Shown here: piece by piece, positions 52,667-62,337 of the stretch | Layout of the letters: every line of letters starts with the position of its first letter | Numbering within the stretch: the first letter of the stretch is position 1 | Assembly: GCA_904382605.1 (NCBI GenBank) | Contig: CAJFJA010000008.1 | Coordinates: 61,836 to 125,835 of the forward strand | DNA length: 64,000 nt | DNA from: Candidatus Alloclostridium intestinigallinarum | GTDB lineage: Bacteria; Bacillota; Clostridia; Christensenellales; UBA3700 | Direction of reading: 5' to 3' | Notes under the pieces: model-generated | Database searches by the model: none | Told to the model about the DNA's origin: nothing | What the model saw: the letters and a program-made list of their open reading frames with translations, nothing else | Made by a program: the position numbers and the translations under genes

Positions 52667-53590
52667 TCAGAGGACGCGCGATATTTTTTCTATCGCGTCT
52701 CCCACCCGAAAGGAGTAAACTTCGGCGTTGTATCCCCCTTCGCAAGGGCGGAGCAGCGCCGTTTTTTCCACGTCAGGCGACATATGCGGCGGAGTGCAGA
52801 AGCCGCGGCAGCCGCTTATCGCGCCGAACATATCCGCGCGGGATATGCGCTCGCAGGTAAGTCTGTCGCCGCACATTGCGCTTTCGCAGTAAAGGCGAGG
52901 AAGCAGGGGCGGCGGATACGAAGGCGCGTTGTCGCGGTAGGTGAAGGAACGGGTAAGCAGTTCGGGAGTAAGGGAAGAGAGCGAGTATTCGCGCGTGACG
53001 CTCAGGCGGCACATATCGCGCAGAACGTCCGTTAAAATAAGTCTGTCGCCGTTTACCGCCGCGCTGTCGGTAACGCATTTGCATACGGGCGAATAGTCGC
53101 CGTCGTATACAAGGCAGTAGACATACTGCCGCACGCCGCAGAATCTGAGCGTGACAAGAGTTTTTTTACCCGCGGCGTGGGCGGATATATCCATTGTTTC
53201 CACGCTTTCTAAGGGGATAACGTCGGTAAAAGTTTCGCTTTCCGTTTCCAGGGTAAAGTACAGACAGGAGGATGAATACAGCGTTGCCATGTGCGCTACT
53301 CCCAGACAACTTACCGTGGAAAAAAGTCGGGGCAGGGGCGGAAAATAGGGCGAATATTTACGCATTTTCAGCTTTACGCAGGCACATTCGCGTCCCCAGT
53401 AAGTTATGACCGCTCCGCCGGAAGGCAGAAGTCTTCCGCCGCGTACTTCCAGTTTCAGCGCGGTCGGGATATATCCGAAGTTTTCGCACGCTTCCACAAA
53501 GACGTCTTCGTTTGCGCCGCATTCGATTTCGGACGCGGGCGCGCCGTTTACGGTGAGGTATCCGCAGTTGTCAAAAAATATTTTCGGCAT
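52667..53590 (-). CDS. Protein of unknown function, Cys-containing
   Basis: 307 aa from the chosen ATG (53590, PKIFFDNCGYLTVNGAP); the frame is open further upstream but crosses the terminator of the neighbouring gene, so the shorter start is preferred, although its ribosome site is poor. No signal peptide or TM helix. A beta-rich N-terminus with IECGANEDVFVEACENFGYIP and a C-terminus rich in Cys and Pro (GRGCRGF-like CRGFCTPPHMSP). I recognise no domain. Convergent with rplI; their stop codons abut. Confidence 0.6.
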   Translation of the reverse strand: MPKIFFDNCGYLTVNGAPASEIECGANEDVFVEACENFGYIPTALKLEVRGGRLLPSGGAVITYWGRECACVKLKMRKYSPYFPPLPRLFSTVSCLGVAHMATLYSSSCLYFTLETESETFTDVIPLESVETMDISAHAAGKKTLVTLRFCGVRQYVYCLVYDGDYSPVCKCVTDSAAVNGDRLILTDVLRDMCRLSVTREYSLSSLTPELLTRSFTYRDNAPSYPPPLLPRLYCESAMCGDRLTCERISRADMFGAISGCRGFCTPPHMSPDVEKTALLRPCEGGYNAEVYSFRVGDAIEKISRVL

Positions 53591-53666
53591 ACCACACTTT
53601 ATGCGCGCGCGTTCCGGTTTATGCCTTCCGCGCACACAGGGCGGACGGATAAAAAACCGCGCGGAA

Positions 53667-53691
53667 TAAAAAACTCCGCCCGGAGGCGGAG
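53667..53691 (-). terminator. Terminator of the 53713-54633 lipoprotein gene
   Basis: CTCCGCC/GGCGGAG stem with a 4-nt loop, followed on the minus strand by TTTTTTATT. Confidence 0.85.
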
Positions 53692-53712
53692 CCTTGATAT
53701 TGTCATAAACGG

Positions 53713-54633
53713 TTACGCCCTGGTTTCGCTCGTAAGCGCGTAGGTTACGTCGCCTTCCTTGATTATTCCTGGAAGGGCGTAGGGAAGGGTTACGTTCTGT
53801 TCGTTTTCCGTGTAGCTGGTTACGACGTGGCAGCTGAAAGAAGCTCCGCTTCCGGGGAAGTCGCGCGTGAGTGAGACGGAAAGCTGGGTGCCCAGCCACA
53901 CTCTGCCGGTCCTGTCCGCAAAGTCGCCGCGCATACCCTTGATCTCCGCGTTCGTGGCGGTGACTGCGGCGGACACGTTTTCCATTGTCACGGTGGAAAG
54001 GTCGCCGTTTTCGTCGTAATTATAGTAAGGTACGTTTACGGAAAGTCCGCTCGTGCCCGCCAGAAGGCGCGCCACCTGGTAGATAAAGTCGTTGTCCGCA
54101 TATGCGGCGGAAGCGAATGCGGAGTGCGAAACGTCGCCCGTTTTAACCTCTTCTCCGTCCACTTTGTAGGAGTAGTTGTAGTTGTCGTCAGTATACCTGC
54201 CGATGATTTCAGTCACCTCGGTTTCGCCGCCGCTCACGGTCGCGGTCTTGCGGTAGGAGCGCTGCACTTTGAATCCGGTATCGAGGAGCGACTGCGTTTC
54301 CATGGTGGTGGAAACGACCTTTCCGTCTATTACTTCGGATACGGAAAGCGAGGTGGTGAAGTAGGTGCCGGACGCGTTTTCCACGCTTTCGCCGCCTATC
54401 GTAACAATCGAGCCTATTACGCATTCGCCCGTCATCGTGAAGGTGCCTATCTGCGTTTCTCCGCGGAGCACGTCGTAGGTAAGCGTTTCTTTGCCGTCGT
54501 CTTTACCCCAGACTTCGCTTGCAGAGTTGAAAAGCACCGACTGCGTGGGGGTGGAGTTGCCGCATGCCGCCGCAACCACTGCTATAACCGACGCCAGAAG
54601 TATGGCGCATACAAGTAAAATCTTCTTTTTCAT
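53713..54633 (-). CDS. Lipoprotein of unknown function
   Basis: 306 aa. Lipoprotein signal peptide MKKKILLVCAILLASVIAVV then AAACG (lipobox AAAC). The mature part is rich in Thr/Ser/Val with alternating hydrophobic residues (GTYFTTSLSVSEVIDGKVVST, RSYRKTATVSGGETEVTEI), suggesting beta structure; no family recognised. The -10 box TATAAT ends 6 nt before the ATG and there is no Shine-Dalgarno sequence, predicting leaderless expression. Divergent from addB. Confidence 0.8.
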   Translation of the reverse strand: MKKKILLVCAILLASVIAVVAAACGNSTPTQSVLFNSASEVWGKDDGKETLTYDVLRGETQIGTFTMTGECVIGSIVTIGGESVENASGTYFTTSLSVSEVIDGKVVSTTMETQSLLDTGFKVQRSYRKTATVSGGETEVTEIIGRYTDDNYNYSYKVDGEEVKTGDVSHSAFASAAYADNDFIYQVARLLAGTSGLSVNVPYYNYDENGDLSTVTMENVSAAVTATNAEIKGMRGDFADRTGRVWLGTQLSVSLTRDFPGSGASFSCHVVTSYTENEQNVTLPYALPGIIKEGDVTYALTSETRA

Positions 54634-54639
54634 ATGCCC

Positions 54640-54667
54640 ATTATAACATAAGCGCGCGGATTTGCAA
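54640..54667 (-). promoter_or_regulatory. Promoter of the lipoprotein gene
   Basis: Minus strand TTGCAA (54667-54662), 16-nt spacer, TATAAT (54645-54640), with ATG starting at 54633. Confidence 0.7.
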
Positions 54668-54687
54668 AACAAAATTGAAAATAAATA

Positions 54688-54716
54688 TTGACCTTGACCT
54701 CAAACTTTGGTAAATT
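54688..54716 (+). promoter_or_regulatory. Promoter of addBA
   Basis: TTGACC (54688-54693), 17-nt spacer, TAAATT (54711-54716). A second TTGACC (54694-54699) directly repeats the first. The predicted start near 54723 leaves about 3 nt before the addB ATG. Confidence 0.6.
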
Positions 54717-54725
54717 ATTAGTGTA

Positions 54726-57700
54726 ATGCTTGAAATTATTTTATCGGACACTTTGACATCGACGCCGGTCCTCGACGCTTTGAAAAAAAATTACGTGCGC
54801 GGCACGCGCCATCTGGTGATAGTGCCCGACCGTTTTACGCTTTCCTACGAAAGGGCGGTACTCAAAGAGCTCAACTTAAAGGGCACTTTCGATATAGAGG
54901 TGGCAAGTTTCAGCCGCCTGGCGGACAACGCCCTTGAACGGGCGGGGGTGGGCGCGCTCGATTCGCTTTCCGAAGTAATGCTGCTGCGCAAGGTGATAGA
55001 AAACAACAGGGGAAGACTGCAATGCTTTTCCCGCTCTTCTTCCGGCGCGGGTTTTTGCAGCGAGATGTACGCGGTACTTTCCCAGATACGCGCTTCCGGA
55101 GTGAGCAGTTCCGCCCTTGAAAGCGCAAGCGGAAAGCTGAGGGGCAAAACCGCGCGCAAGGCGGCGGACATCGCTCTTTTGTACTCGGAATACGAAAAGG
55201 CGATGGGCGCGTTGCAGGACAACCAGTCCAAACTGGAACTGCTATCCGACCTGGTAAAGGGAGGGGAGTGGAAGGACGCGCACGTGTACATATCCGACTT
55301 TACGGGTTTTACCGCCGTGGAAGAAGACATAGTCTGCGCCTTTGCAAGCGCGAGCCTTTCCCTTACCGTCTGTCTGCCCGGCAGCGCGGGCGCAAACAAC
55401 GGCAGGATATATCCCGTGAACTGCGTAGCGCGGTTAAAGGACGCGGCGCAGAGGGCGGGAGTGCGGTTCAAGGAGCGGTTTTTCAGACAGCTTTCGGGCG
55501 ATTTCGCCGTTATAGGCGACAATCTTTTCGGATACGGCGGAAAGAAGTTTTCTTCGCGCGGGAGCGTGACCCTTACCTGCGCGCCCATGGCGGACAGCGA
55601 AATAAGGCAGGTCGCGCGCATAATAAAACAGGCGGTAAGCGAGGGCGGATACCGCTACCGCGACATGGCGGTGGTATGCTGCGACAGGACGGAGTATCAG
55701 GGGATTGTGGAAAAGGTTTTTTCCGACTTCGGTATTCCCGTGTACTTCGACGTGCGTTCGCCGCTTGCGGCAACGGCGGGGGCGCGGCTCCTTATGAGTG
55801 CGGTAACGGCGGTGTTGTACGGCTACGAAAAGAGGGACGTAATAGAGTTTGTCAAATGTCCGCTTACGGGTATAGATTCCGACAGCGCCGACGCCTTTGA
55901 AAACTACGTGCTGCACAGCGGCGCGGACAGAAGCGCGTTTACAAGTCCGTTCAGGCTGGAACTTGAAGATATGGAAGTCGCCGAGCGGGTCAGGGCGAGG
56001 GCGGAGAGCCTTCTTTCACCGCTTAAAATATTTACGGGGAAAGCGACGGCGAAACAATTCAAACAGGCGGTAACCGAATTCTTCAACGCCAGCGATTTCG
56101 TCAAAAACAACTATCGCCTGGTCGAAAGTATCCGCCTTTCCGACCCGGCGCAGGCGATGGTGAACGAACAGAGCGTAGCCGCCCTGTCCCGCATACTCGA
56201 TTCCGCCGAAGAGGTGTTCGGGGAAGACGCGGTGTCTGCCGCAATGTATGCGGAAGTTCTCTTTTCCGCGATAGCCGCACGCAACATCTCCACCGTGCCG
56301 CTTTCGCTCGACTGCGTGTACGTGGGACAGGTTGGGGAGAGCAGGTACGAGGACTGCAAATTCATGTTCGTGGCGGGCGCAAGCTCGGGTAAACTGCCGC
56401 AGGAGAGCGCGGACAGCGGACTTCTTACCGACAGCGACGTGGAAGAGTGGCGCAGGCACGACGCGGACGTGCGTCCCAACGCGAAGGAGCGCAGTTTAAG
56501 TTATAAACTTTCCGCGCTGATGACGCTGGTAAAGCCTTCCGAAAGGCTGTACGTCAGTTACTGCGCAAGCGACAGGTCGGGAAAAAAGACGCAGCCCGCC
56601 TCCGCGGTGCGCGAGCTTTCCGAACTTCTGGGAATCCCCGTCGCTTACGTCAAAGAAACGCCCGAAAAGATAACCGGCATAAACGAACTCGCCCGCTATC
56701 TGGGCGGCAGGGGCAACGCGAAAAGCGCCCTCATCACGTTTGCGCGGCTGCTGCGCGACAACGTGCGCATTCTCGACTATAACGACCTGAACGCGCTTTA
56801 CGGATACGTCGGCGAAAAGTACGGGGAAGAGTACGTCGCCCACACGGTCGAAGGGCGGGATATGCCTTTTGAAGGCGGCGATCTCACGCAGGAGGTGCTG
56901 GGCAGCGGATACGCTTCCGCCAGCGGGCTGGAAAGGTACGCCGCCTGTCCCTTTGAATATTTCATGCAGTACGTTCTGGGCGTGAAGGAAAGGGAAGAGT
57001 CCGCGCTTAACGTGCGCGATACGGGCACGTTGCTGCACGCGGTCATGGAAAAGTTTTTTGCAAGCGGAAAACCTTACGACCTTTCCCTTGAAGAGCTTGA
57101 AGAGTTTGCGGAAGAAGTGATACAATCCGCACTGGAAATGCCCGAATTTCTCTATCTTAAAGGAATAGCCCCCGCGGAGCTTGCCAGACTGAAAAAGCGC
57201 GCCGCGTTCATACTGCACTCCCTCTGCGCAAATATGGCGGAAGGCGCTTTCCGCCCTTACAAGACGGAACTCAAATTCGGCATGGGAGAAGACGGACTGC
57301 CGCCGGTAGAGGTGGAAGCGGACGGGCGCAAGGTAAAACTGCGCGGCGTGATAGACAGGGTGGACAAGTGGGGCGATTACGTCATAGTGGTGGACTACAA
57401 ATCCAAAAAAGCCTCCACCATGAGCGTAAAGCCGGTAAACGTGGCAAAGGGCGAGCGTATCCAGACGTTCATCTATATGACCGCGCTTTTGAATTCGGAT
57501 AAAAATCTCAAGCCCGCGGGCGTTTTCTACCTGCCGCTGGGCAACGACTATGTGTCCGCTTCCTCTTCCGCGGACAGATACTATTACGTGGGTTTTGCCG
57601 CAAAAGACCCCGAACTCGTCAAGGCTTGCGACCCGGGCGGCACGGGCAGGCTGTACCCTTATTCGTTTACGTCAAAGGGCGTAAAGGCGGCAAAAAGCGG

Positions 57701-57938
57701 CACCCTGCTTTCACAGGAGGGTTTTGAAAAATACTCTTCGTACGTGCTGGAACTCATCTCGCGCAACTTAAAGGATATGAAGGACGGATTCATTCAGCCT
57801 TCTCCGGGGAGCGAAAGCGTATGCACGTACTGCAACTTTGCGAACGTCTGCGGCAGGAAGGGCGAAGGCGTGAGAAACGAAAAATACAAGGACGTGTCCA
57901 TAGCGGGCGGGGAAGGTGACGACGATGGAGTGGAATAA
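54726..57938 (+). CDS. addB: ATP-dependent nuclease AddAB, subunit AddB
   Basis: 1070 aa. The helicase-like N-terminal half is degenerate: the start MLEIILSDTLTSTPVLDALK has no GxxGxGKT Walker A, which Bacillus AddB retains. The C-terminal nuclease domain shows DRVDKWGDYVIVVDYKSKK (catalytic Asp and Lys) and the iron-sulfur cysteines, Cys741 in ACPFEYF and three in CTYCNFANVC (about 1033-1042). With AddA it resects double-strand breaks. No Shine-Dalgarno sequence precedes ATG 54726. Overlaps addA by 14 nt. Confidence 0.93.
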   Translation: MLEIILSDTLTSTPVLDALKKNYVRGTRHLVIVPDRFTLSYERAVLKELNLKGTFDIEVASFSRLADNALERAGVGALDSLSEVMLLRKVIENNRGRLQCFSRSSSGAGFCSEMYAVLSQIRASGVSSSALESASGKLRGKTARKAADIALLYSEYEKAMGALQDNQSKLELLSDLVKGGEWKDAHVYISDFTGFTAVEEDIVCAFASASLSLTVCLPGSAGANNGRIYPVNCVARLKDAAQRAGVRFKERFFRQLSGDFAVIGDNLFGYGGKKFSSRGSVTLTCAPMADSEIRQVARIIKQAVSEGGYRYRDMAVVCCDRTEYQGIVEKVFSDFGIPVYFDVRSPLAATAGARLLMSAVTAVLYGYEKRDVIEFVKCPLTGIDSDSADAFENYVLHSGADRSAFTSPFRLELEDMEVAERVRARAESLLSPLKIFTGKATAKQFKQAVTEFFNASDFVKNNYRLVESIRLSDPAQAMVNEQSVAALSRILDSAEEVFGEDAVSAAMYAEVLFSAIAARNISTVPLSLDCVYVGQVGESRYEDCKFMFVAGASSGKLPQESADSGLLTDSDVEEWRRHDADVRPNAKERSLSYKLSALMTLVKPSERLYVSYCASDRSGKKTQPASAVRELSELLGIPVAYVKETPEKITGINELARYLGGRGNAKSALITFARLLRDNVRILDYNDLNALYGYVGEKYGEEYVAHTVEGRDMPFEGGDLTQEVLGSGYASASGLERYAACPFEYFMQYVLGVKEREESALNVRDTGTLLHAVMEKFFASGKPYDLSLEELEEFAEEVIQSALEMPEFLYLKGIAPAELARLKKRAAFILHSLCANMAEGAFRPYKTELKFGMGEDGLPPVEVEADGRKVKLRGVIDRVDKWGDYVIVVDYKSKKASTMSVKPVNVAKGERIQTFIYMTALLNSDKNLKPAGVFYLPLGNDYVSASSSADRYYYVGFAAKDPELVKACDPGGTGRLYPYSFTSKGVKAAKSGTLLSQEGFEKYSSYVLELISRNLKDMKDGFIQPSPGSESVCTYCNFANVCGRKGEGVRNEKYKDVSIAGGEGDDDGVE

Positions 57939-60900
57939 ATGGAGTGAAGAACAGCGCGCCGCCATCTCGCGCCATTCGGGCAACACGCTCGTGTCCGCGT
58001 CTGCCGGCAGCGGCAAGACCGCCGTCGTGGTGGAGCACGTGGTGCGCCTTGTCACCGGCACGCTCGCCGACGTAAATCTGCCGCCCGTTCCCGTCAGGCG
58101 CATACTTATGCTGACGTTCAACAACGCCGTGGGCGAGGAACTGCGGGAGAAAATACACGCCGAACTTCTTAAACGCATAGACGAAGGCAACGCGGAATAC
58201 GTGCGCGAACAGCTGTACGACCTGCCGTTCGCGGATATAGGCACTCTGCACGGATACTGCAAAAAACTCATAGCCGAGCACTTCGACGCGCTCGGTCTTG
58301 ACCCGGCTTTTACCGTTGCGGACGAAGAAGAGGGCGCGCGCTTGTTCGACGCCGCACTGACTTCCGCTTTGGACGAGGCGGCGCGCGCGGCGGACGAAAA
58401 GGTGTACGAACTGCTGGAATTTTTGGGCGGCAGGGACAGCCTGCGCTGTGAGATAACCAAGCTGTACAACAGGGCGTGCGCGGAGTATAACGGTCTGGAC
58501 AAAATGCAGGGAGAGTGGCTTTCGGAATATATAAAGCCGCTTTGCGATACCGTTGCGGTCGGGGCGTACATAGGTAAAATACACGACGCGGCGCGGCGCG
58601 CCGAAAAGGATATAGAGGAACTCAGGATACTGCTCGAAAACAACAATCTGCCCCGCCATGCTGCGTTGCTGGCGGAGGACGCGGAGATTATGCGCGGACT
58701 TTTGAAGAAGAATAAGTTCGACGAGTTTGCCTCATTCAGGGTGGAATTCGGACGTATTCCAAACCCCAGAAAGGCGGAAAAAGAAGCGGACGTATCGGGA
58801 CTTATGGAAGAGGTCAAGAGGCTGCGCAATGCGTATAAAAAAACGTTTCTCGCGCTTACGGGTCTGTTCGCCCACGGCGAGCGGGAAGAGCGGGCGCGCA
58901 TGGAAAGCGCGCGCGAACTCGCGCTTACGCTCACCAATCTCACCCGCGCGGCGGCGGAGAAATACGCCGCGGAAAAGATGAGGGAAAACAAGCTGGACTT
59001 TGACGATTTGCAGCAGTATGCGTGCAGGCTTCTGGACGATAAGCAGATTGCGCGCGGCGTGGCGGACAGATACGACTACGTATGCGTGGACGAATACCAG
59101 GACATAAACGCCGTTCAGGAGCGGCTTCTCCGGGCGCTTACGGGCGAAAAGGACAATCTGTTTATGGTGGGCGACGCGAAGCAGAGTATTTACGCCTTTC
59201 GCAACGCCGATTCGGAGATATTCCTCGGCAAGTATAAAAAGTACTCGCTCGATAAGGGCGGCAAGGCGATAAAGCTTAACCGCAACTTCCGCTCGCAGGA
59301 CGGAATTCTGCGCTTTTCCAACGAGGTTTTCTCGCAGATAATGACGGAAGAAAGCTGCGGAATAAATTACGCCGCGGAAGGTATGTTCGTGACGGACGGC
59401 GGCGGGGAAGAGTGCGTGAAGGTGGCGGCGTTCGGAAAGGAGAAAGCCGAAAGCCTTGACTTCGATTTTCCCGAAGGTTACAGCGTCAAAGCGGACGCCC
59501 TGCGTCCCCGTCTTTCCCGGACGCGGAGCGAGGCGGTGTATATCGCGGATAAGATAAACGAACTGGTAAACCATGCGTACATTACCGACAAATCGGGAAA
59601 GCGCCGCCTTGTGGAGTACGGCGACATAACCCTGCTTGCGCGCACGACCAAGGGCGGAGTACCGCAGATTCTGGAAACGCTGCGCGATCTGGGCATACCG
59701 CTCGACGGCAGCGGACTTATGCGCGAAGAGGGCAATATCTACATAGACAGGCTTGTGGACTATCTGCGCGTGATAGACAATTTCAGGCAGGATATTCCCC
59801 TTGCTTCCGCCCTGGTGCAGTTCGGCGGTTTCGACTTTGCCGAGCTGGTGCAGATAAGGCGCGCGGGCGGCAAAAAGGAAAATCTGTGGCGCGCGGTCAG
59901 GGCGTGCGCGGGTGAAAATTCCCCTCTCGGCGCGCGCGTAAAGGCGTTTATTGATAGGACGGAGGGCTATCGCGCCACGTCCGCGTATATGGGCGTATCC
60001 GACCTTATACGCAGGATAATTTCCGATTCCGACTACGACGCCGTCGTGCGCGGGAGCGAGGGCGGCGGCAAGTTCGTGGCAGAACTCGGCGCGTTCGTCG
60101 GCTCGCTTACCGGCAGGGCGTACGACCGCAGTCTGCCGGCGTTTATATCCGTCATGAATTCGGGGGTGAAGACGGGCGTGAGCGTGGAAAGCGAAAACTG
60201 CGTCCGCACCTGCACGGTCCATTCGAGCAAGGGGCTGGAATTCCCCGTGGTATTTCTGATAGACTGCGGCTCGGAGCGGAAAAAGAGCGAGGACGGGAGT
60301 ATCTCGTTCGACCGCCGTCTGGGCATAGCCTGCAAATATGCGGATACGACGAGCAGGCAAAAGGGAGATACCCTGTTTTCGAGATATATGCGCGAATTCA
60401 AGGATAGGGAACAGACGGGCGAACTTATACGTCTTTTCTACGTCGCCCTTACACGCGCGCGCAACCTATTATATATCACGGGAACAAGCTCGTGGGAATT
60501 CGGTACGGCGCGCGCCCCGTACAGTTTTCTGGCGCTGCTTTCCAACGTGTTCGCCGCCCGTCCGGAGCTGAAGGGGAAGTATCTTGAAGAGGATACGGAA
60601 ATAGCCGAAAACGGCGGGGAAGCGGACGGAAGCGGCACGCCGCTTTTCGTACCGGCGGAGCATACTGCTTTGAACGAATATCTCGACAAGCCGTACCGCT
60701 ATGAAGGAAGTTCCGTTACGGGTATAAAATATTCCGTGTCGGCAATAAATAAGGAGCGGGACGAAGGGCAGTACTCCACGGGCGCGCCCGGCGCGCTTTT
60801 CGGCGAGGAAAAGGCGACCGTGGGCACGGCGTACCACCGCGTGCTCGCGCAGATAGATTTTTCCTGCACCTCTCCCGTACAGGTTGAGGCTGCAATGGAA

Positions 60901-61311
60901 AAAATGGTATCGTCCGGCAAGCTCACCCACGCGGAAGCGCGGCTTGTGGACGCAAAAACCGTGGCGGAATGTCTGCAATCGGATATAATCTCGCTGGCGC
61001 GGACGGCAAGACACGAGCGCGAGCGGCGTTTCACCCTGTATCTTCCGGCAAACGAGGTGCTTGCGGACGCGCAGACGGGGGAAAGCGTGCTCGTGCAGGG
61101 CGCAATCGACCTTATGATTTTCGGAGGGGAAAAGGGCGGGGAAAACGTACTCGTGGACTTCAAGTACACCACCCGGCCGGCTGAGGAAGTGAAGAAAACT
61201 TATGCCGGGCAGCTGGAGTTGTACGCGCTCGCCATGCGCGAATGTGCCGGCGTAACCCCCGACAGAAAGATACTCTATCTGCTGGGCAGGAACGAGATAA
61301 TAGAAATGTAG
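57925..61311 (+). CDS. addA: ATP-dependent helicase/nuclease AddAB, subunit AddA
   Basis: 1128 aa UvrD-like SF1A helicase with nuclease. WSEEQRAAI (Q motif), Walker A ASAGSGKT (Lys31), DFDDLQQYA, VCVDEYQDINAVQ (motif II), GDAKQSIYAFRNAD, LNRNFRS, TVHSSKGLEFPVVF and LFYVALTRAR are in order; the C-terminal RecB-like nuclease has NVLVDFKYTTR and QLELYALA. GAAGG upstream supports ATG 57925; GTG 57916 is possible. Confidence 0.96.
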   Translation: MEWNKWSEEQRAAISRHSGNTLVSASAGSGKTAVVVEHVVRLVTGTLADVNLPPVPVRRILMLTFNNAVGEELREKIHAELLKRIDEGNAEYVREQLYDLPFADIGTLHGYCKKLIAEHFDALGLDPAFTVADEEEGARLFDAALTSALDEAARAADEKVYELLEFLGGRDSLRCEITKLYNRACAEYNGLDKMQGEWLSEYIKPLCDTVAVGAYIGKIHDAARRAEKDIEELRILLENNNLPRHAALLAEDAEIMRGLLKKNKFDEFASFRVEFGRIPNPRKAEKEADVSGLMEEVKRLRNAYKKTFLALTGLFAHGEREERARMESARELALTLTNLTRAAAEKYAAEKMRENKLDFDDLQQYACRLLDDKQIARGVADRYDYVCVDEYQDINAVQERLLRALTGEKDNLFMVGDAKQSIYAFRNADSEIFLGKYKKYSLDKGGKAIKLNRNFRSQDGILRFSNEVFSQIMTEESCGINYAAEGMFVTDGGGEECVKVAAFGKEKAESLDFDFPEGYSVKADALRPRLSRTRSEAVYIADKINELVNHAYITDKSGKRRLVEYGDITLLARTTKGGVPQILETLRDLGIPLDGSGLMREEGNIYIDRLVDYLRVIDNFRQDIPLASALVQFGGFDFAELVQIRRAGGKKENLWRAVRACAGENSPLGARVKAFIDRTEGYRATSAYMGVSDLIRRIISDSDYDAVVRGSEGGGKFVAELGAFVGSLTGRAYDRSLPAFISVMNSGVKTGVSVESENCVRTCTVHSSKGLEFPVVFLIDCGSERKKSEDGSISFDRRLGIACKYADTTSRQKGDTLFSRYMREFKDREQTGELIRLFYVALTRARNLLYITGTSSWEFGTARAPYSFLALLSNVFAARPELKGKYLEEDTEIAENGGEADGSGTPLFVPAEHTALNEYLDKPYRYEGSSVTGIKYSVSAINKERDEGQYSTGAPGALFGEEKATVGTAYHRVLAQIDFSCTSPVQVEAAMEKMVSSGKLTHAEARLVDAKTVAECLQSDIISLARTARHERERRFTLYLPANEVLADAQTGESVLVQGAIDLMIFGGEKGGENVLVDFKYTTRPAEEVKKTYAGQLELYALAMRECAGVTPDRKILYLLGRNEIIEM

Positions 61312-61373
61312 GCGCAAAACGCGTCTCCCTAACGTAAAGACCGCATGTTACATACTTAAAAAGGAGTAGTAAT

Positions 61374-62171
61374 ATGCGGAATTTTATTTATTCGATAATC
61401 CAAAACACGGACGCCGGCGTTCTCGACCTTGCGGCGGTATGCGTCTGCGCGGGACTTGCGCTTATCGCGCTTGCCGTATTTGCCGCGCTCAGAATTACGC
61501 GGTCCCCCTCTTACAAACTGCTTGCGCGCTGTAAAAGATTTGCGAAAAAGCAGGGCAGGGTGACTGCGGCGAACGCCTGCCTGTTCGGTAAAAAGGTGTT
61601 GAAGCCGTGCGGCAGGACGGTGTACAACGCCTATGCGTACAATCTGCGTTTTGCCGGAGTCCGGGCTGCGGGCATGGCGGCGGCTCCGCTCGTAACCGCG
61701 CAGGGAAAGGCTCCCGGCGGATTTATTGCGGCGGGTACGGCGTGCACTTTCGTCTCCTGCGCGGCGTTTGCGCTGTGCGGTTACACTTTCGCGGCGGGCG
61801 CGCTGGCGGCGCTTGCGGTGGCGGCGGTGTGGCTGCTGTGCGCGGTGGCTTACGCCGTGATATGCGCCTTGGCGGACGTTGCGGAGCTAAGGCGCGGCGA
61901 AAAGGCGGCCAACGCCGTTATCGCGGCAACAACTCCCGCGCCCGTGGACGCGGACAAGGCGATAGCGGAAAACCCCGCGTTTATCGCAAAATCCGACCTG
62001 GACAAATTCTTTACCCAGATAGACGCGCTTTTGAACGCGGGGGTGAGCAAGCCCGTCGCGGCGGCGGTGCTCGGCGGCATAGAAGGTATGCTCGATTCCA
62101 ATCTTTACTGCGGAGCGGAAAGACTCAGGCTTGCGGCGCTGAAAGAAAGAGTGAAAAAAATTTGCGCCTAA
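61374..62171 (+). CDS. Membrane protein of unknown function
   Basis: 265 aa. One hydrophobic helix near residues 17-40, a basic region (LLARCKRFAKKQGR), a hydrophobic pair near 120-165 (FVSCAAFALCGYTFAAGALAA...), and a soluble C-terminal tail of ~85 residues (SDLDKFFTQIDALLNAGVSKP). The Ala content is very high. AAAGGAG precedes the ATG. No family recognised; it stands between addA and corA. Confidence 0.7.
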   Translation: MRNFIYSIIQNTDAGVLDLAAVCVCAGLALIALAVFAALRITRSPSYKLLARCKRFAKKQGRVTAANACLFGKKVLKPCGRTVYNAYAYNLRFAGVRAAGMAAAPLVTAQGKAPGGFIAAGTACTFVSCAAFALCGYTFAAGALAALAVAAVWLLCAVAYAVICALADVAELRRGEKAANAVIAATTPAPVDADKAIAENPAFIAKSDLDKFFTQIDALLNAGVSKPVAAAVLGGIEGMLDSNLYCGAERLRLAALKERVKKICA

Positions 62172-62205
62172 AAGGTTGCGTTACTTTTTTTTCGGTGGTA
62201 TTATT

Positions 62206-62235
62206 AAAGGGCAAAGGGTGACCTTTGTCCCTTTT
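62206..62235 (+). terminator. Terminator after the 61374 gene
   Basis: AAAGGGCAAAGG-GTGA-CCTTTGTCCCTTTT hairpin with a T-run, 35 nt after the stop. The 100 nt from here to the CorA gene hold two small hairpins (near 62269-62283 and 62311-62328) but no M-box that I can recognise. Confidence 0.75.
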
Positions 62236-62337
62236 CGTGCTGTACGGGATTTTCCCCGGCATACCCCAAGCCTTTCGGCTTTGCGTTAAGGGCATCTTGA
62301 AAAAACCGCGGCATTTCTGCCGCACAGGGGGTGCGTC

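Noticed and set aside
58732..60360. 542-codon open frame on the minus strand opposite addA, and many similar long antisense frames (for example 5540-6379, 2822-3847, 29118-30581).
   Set aside because: They mirror strongly coding genes with recognised families; G/C-rich third positions keep the opposite frames open. None has a family match or ribosome site.
62236..62337. M-box (Mg2+) riboswitch before corA.
   Set aside because: The 100-nt space is too short for the ~165-nt M-box and its conserved loops were not found.
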